Source of the DNA: an uncultured Blautia sp.
GTDB lineage: Bacteria > Bacillota > Clostridia > Lachnospirales > Lachnospiraceae
Length of the DNA stretch: 6,718 nt
Direction of reading: 5' to 3'
Assembly (NCBI GenBank): GCA_938028845.1
Contig: CALIZJ010000011.1
Location: 1 to 6,718, forward strand
Shown here: positions 5,861 through 6,718 of the stretch, in pieces
Numbering within the stretch: position 1 is the stretch's first letter
How the letters are laid out: every line of letters begins with the position of its first letter
Translations under genes and position numbers: made by a program
The notes under the pieces: model-generated
Told to the model about the DNA's origin: nothing
Seen by the model: only the letters and a program-made list of their open reading frames with translations
The model's database searches: none

Positions 5861-6179
5861 ATGGATAAATTTACATTTTCTTATCCTACAAAAGTATATT
5901 TCGGAGAAGGCATGGCCGCCGAAGCATTAAAAAATGAACTTCCTAAAATGGGAAAAACGGTCATGCTTGCCTATGGAAGCGGATCTGTAAAAAAGAACGG
6001 GATCTATGAGGAAATAAAAGGGATTTTGCTCCAAGGACAAAAAGAAGTGATCGATTTTTCAGGCATCATGCCAAATCCTACTTACGCGAAAGTACAAAAA
6101 GGCGCCCGGCTGGCAAAAGAACGGCCCTCGAAAGCTCAGCCGTGAAGAAATTTATGAGATTCTTCTGGAATGTAAATAA
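5861..6179 (+). pseudogene. Iron-containing alcohol dehydrogenase (butanol dehydrogenase type), internally deleted remnant
   Basis: The first 86 or so residues are a good N-terminus of an NAD(P)H-dependent iron alcohol dehydrogenase (BDH/YugJ type, usually about 385-390 residues). Visible hallmarks are FSYPTKVYFGEG (5-16), YGSGSVKKNGIYE (38-50) and SGIMPNPTYAKV (67-78). After GARLAKE, where the family continues with the VGGGSVID nucleotide-binding motif, the sequence leaves the family and hits TGA at 6143-6145. In another frame, 6123-6179 reads GPRKLSREEIYEILLECK, which looks like the normal C-terminal tail of the same family. About 280-290 codons, including the whole metal-binding domain, are therefore missing, and the two ends are joined out of frame near 6115-6125. 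The promoter and ribosome site (AAGGAGGA before ATG 5861) are intact. An assembly error is the main alternative. Confidence 0.85.
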
Positions 6180-6191
6180 GGAGGAACGGAA

Positions 6192-6718
6192 ATGAAATTA
6201 AAAAAACTGCCTGCTGTGATCATCTCCCATGGATTTGGCGGCGATTACCGTTCAGGAGAACAATATGCCCAGACACTGGCTGAAAATGGATATGTGGTTT
6301 ACTGCTTTGATTTCTGCGGAGGAAGTCCCCACAGCCAAAGCGACGGATCTACCCTTGAAATGTCCGTCTTTACAGAACAGGCAGATTTGGAAGCCGTCTT
6401 GTCTATGGTACAGGATCTGGATTATGTAGACAGCCAGAACCTCTTCCTTATGGGTACCAGCCAGGGCGGCGCCGTATCTGCGCTTGCAGGCGCTGCTCAT
6501 CCGGAAGATATCCGGGGAATGATCCTTTTATACCCCGCCTTTGTACTTGCAGACGAGGCAAATGAACTTTTCCAGAGTACTTCCGAGATTCCGGACACCT
6601 ACCACTTTATGTGGATGGAAGTAGGACGCGCCTATTTTGAGCCTCTTATCGGATACGACATATATGAAGATATTGCAGCTTACGAAGACGATGTACTGCT
6701 GATCCATGGAGATGCGGA
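6192..6718 (+). CDS. Alpha/beta hydrolase (S33 or esterase-like), 5' portion
   Basis: The frame is open from 6192 to the window edge, giving 175 residues and no stop. The fold is a serine alpha/beta hydrolase. HGFGG (13-17) is the oxyanion-side loop. DFCGGSPHSQSDGST (40-54) resembles the DxRGxGxSxG region of S33 and cinnamoyl-esterase-like proteins. GTSQGG (88-93) is the nucleophile elbow with S90. LLIHGD (169-174) begins the strand that normally leads to the catalytic Asp, which with the His lies beyond the window. No signal peptide or membrane segment is seen, so it is probably cytoplasmic. GGAGG (6180-6184) sits 7 nt before the ATG, 12 nt after the end of the dehydrogenase remnant, so both probably share the upstream promoter. 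The substrate cannot be inferred. Confidence 0.88.
   Translation, partial: MKLKKLPAVIISHGFGGDYRSGEQYAQTLAENGYVVYCFDFCGGSPHSQSDGSTLEMSVFTEQADLEAVLSMVQDLDYVDSQNLFLMGTSQGGAVSALAGAAHPEDIRGMILLYPAFVLADEANELFQSTSEIPDTYHFMWMEVGRAYFEPLIGYDIYEDIAAYEDDVLLIHGDA

Noticed and set aside
5861..6145. Treating the dehydrogenase N-terminus as a genuine 94-residue protein
   Set aside because: Sequence leaves the family abruptly at residue 87, and the normal C-terminal tail follows in another frame, so deletion explains it better than a real short gene.
6229..6429. Rightward 66-codon frame inside the hydrolase
   Set aside because: The overlapping frame from 6192 has a good ribosome site, the GxSxG motif and family similarity; the 66-codon frame has neither motif nor ribosome site.
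1..6718. CRISPR arrays, tRNA or rRNA genes, insertion sequences
   Set aside because: No regularly spaced repeats, cloverleaf sequences, transposase frames or terminal inverted repeats were seen.

Overview
The window looks like chromosome from an anaerobic Firmicute, most likely a Lachnospiraceae-type clostridium. The grounds are a glgC-glgD pair, an Rnf-type cluster, a clostridial-style iron alcohol dehydrogenase, strong AGGAGG-type ribosome sites and AT-rich spacers. Assignment is by protein recognition only; no search was run.

Left part (1-1329, plus strand): the 3' end of glgC (ADP-glucose pyrophosphorylase), then the complete regulatory paralogue glgD one base downstream. A bidirectional terminator (1354-1395) separates glgD from the convergent cluster.

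Middle part (1421-5505, minus strand): a compact four-gene operon, rnfC-rnfD-rnfG-rnfE-like, with gaps of 2, 14 and 19 nt. RnfC is intact, with its NADH/FMN loop and two 4Fe-4S motifs. RnfD and RnfG keep their S-G-A-T flavinylation motifs. The operon stops at a terminator without rnfA or rnfB. Its last gene is odd: it resembles RnfE but has leucine at both places where the intramembrane 2Fe-2S cysteines are expected, and its extra C-terminus resembles the end of RnfA. RnfG is also too long, with an apparent second FMN-binding domain inserted before its acceptor motif. Together this suggests a reduced Rnf derivative that might pass electrons from NADH to extracytoplasmic flavins. Decay of an Rnf operon is the alternative. 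This is the most interesting part of the window.

Right part (5512-6718): an AT-rich divergent control region carries a good sigma-A promoter for rnfC, another for the rightward genes, and a near-consensus Rex operator over the rnfC start site. Rightward lies an iron-containing alcohol dehydrogenase that has lost most of its middle and is a pseudogene, preceded by a structured leader. It is followed by the 5' portion of an alpha/beta hydrolase that runs off the window.
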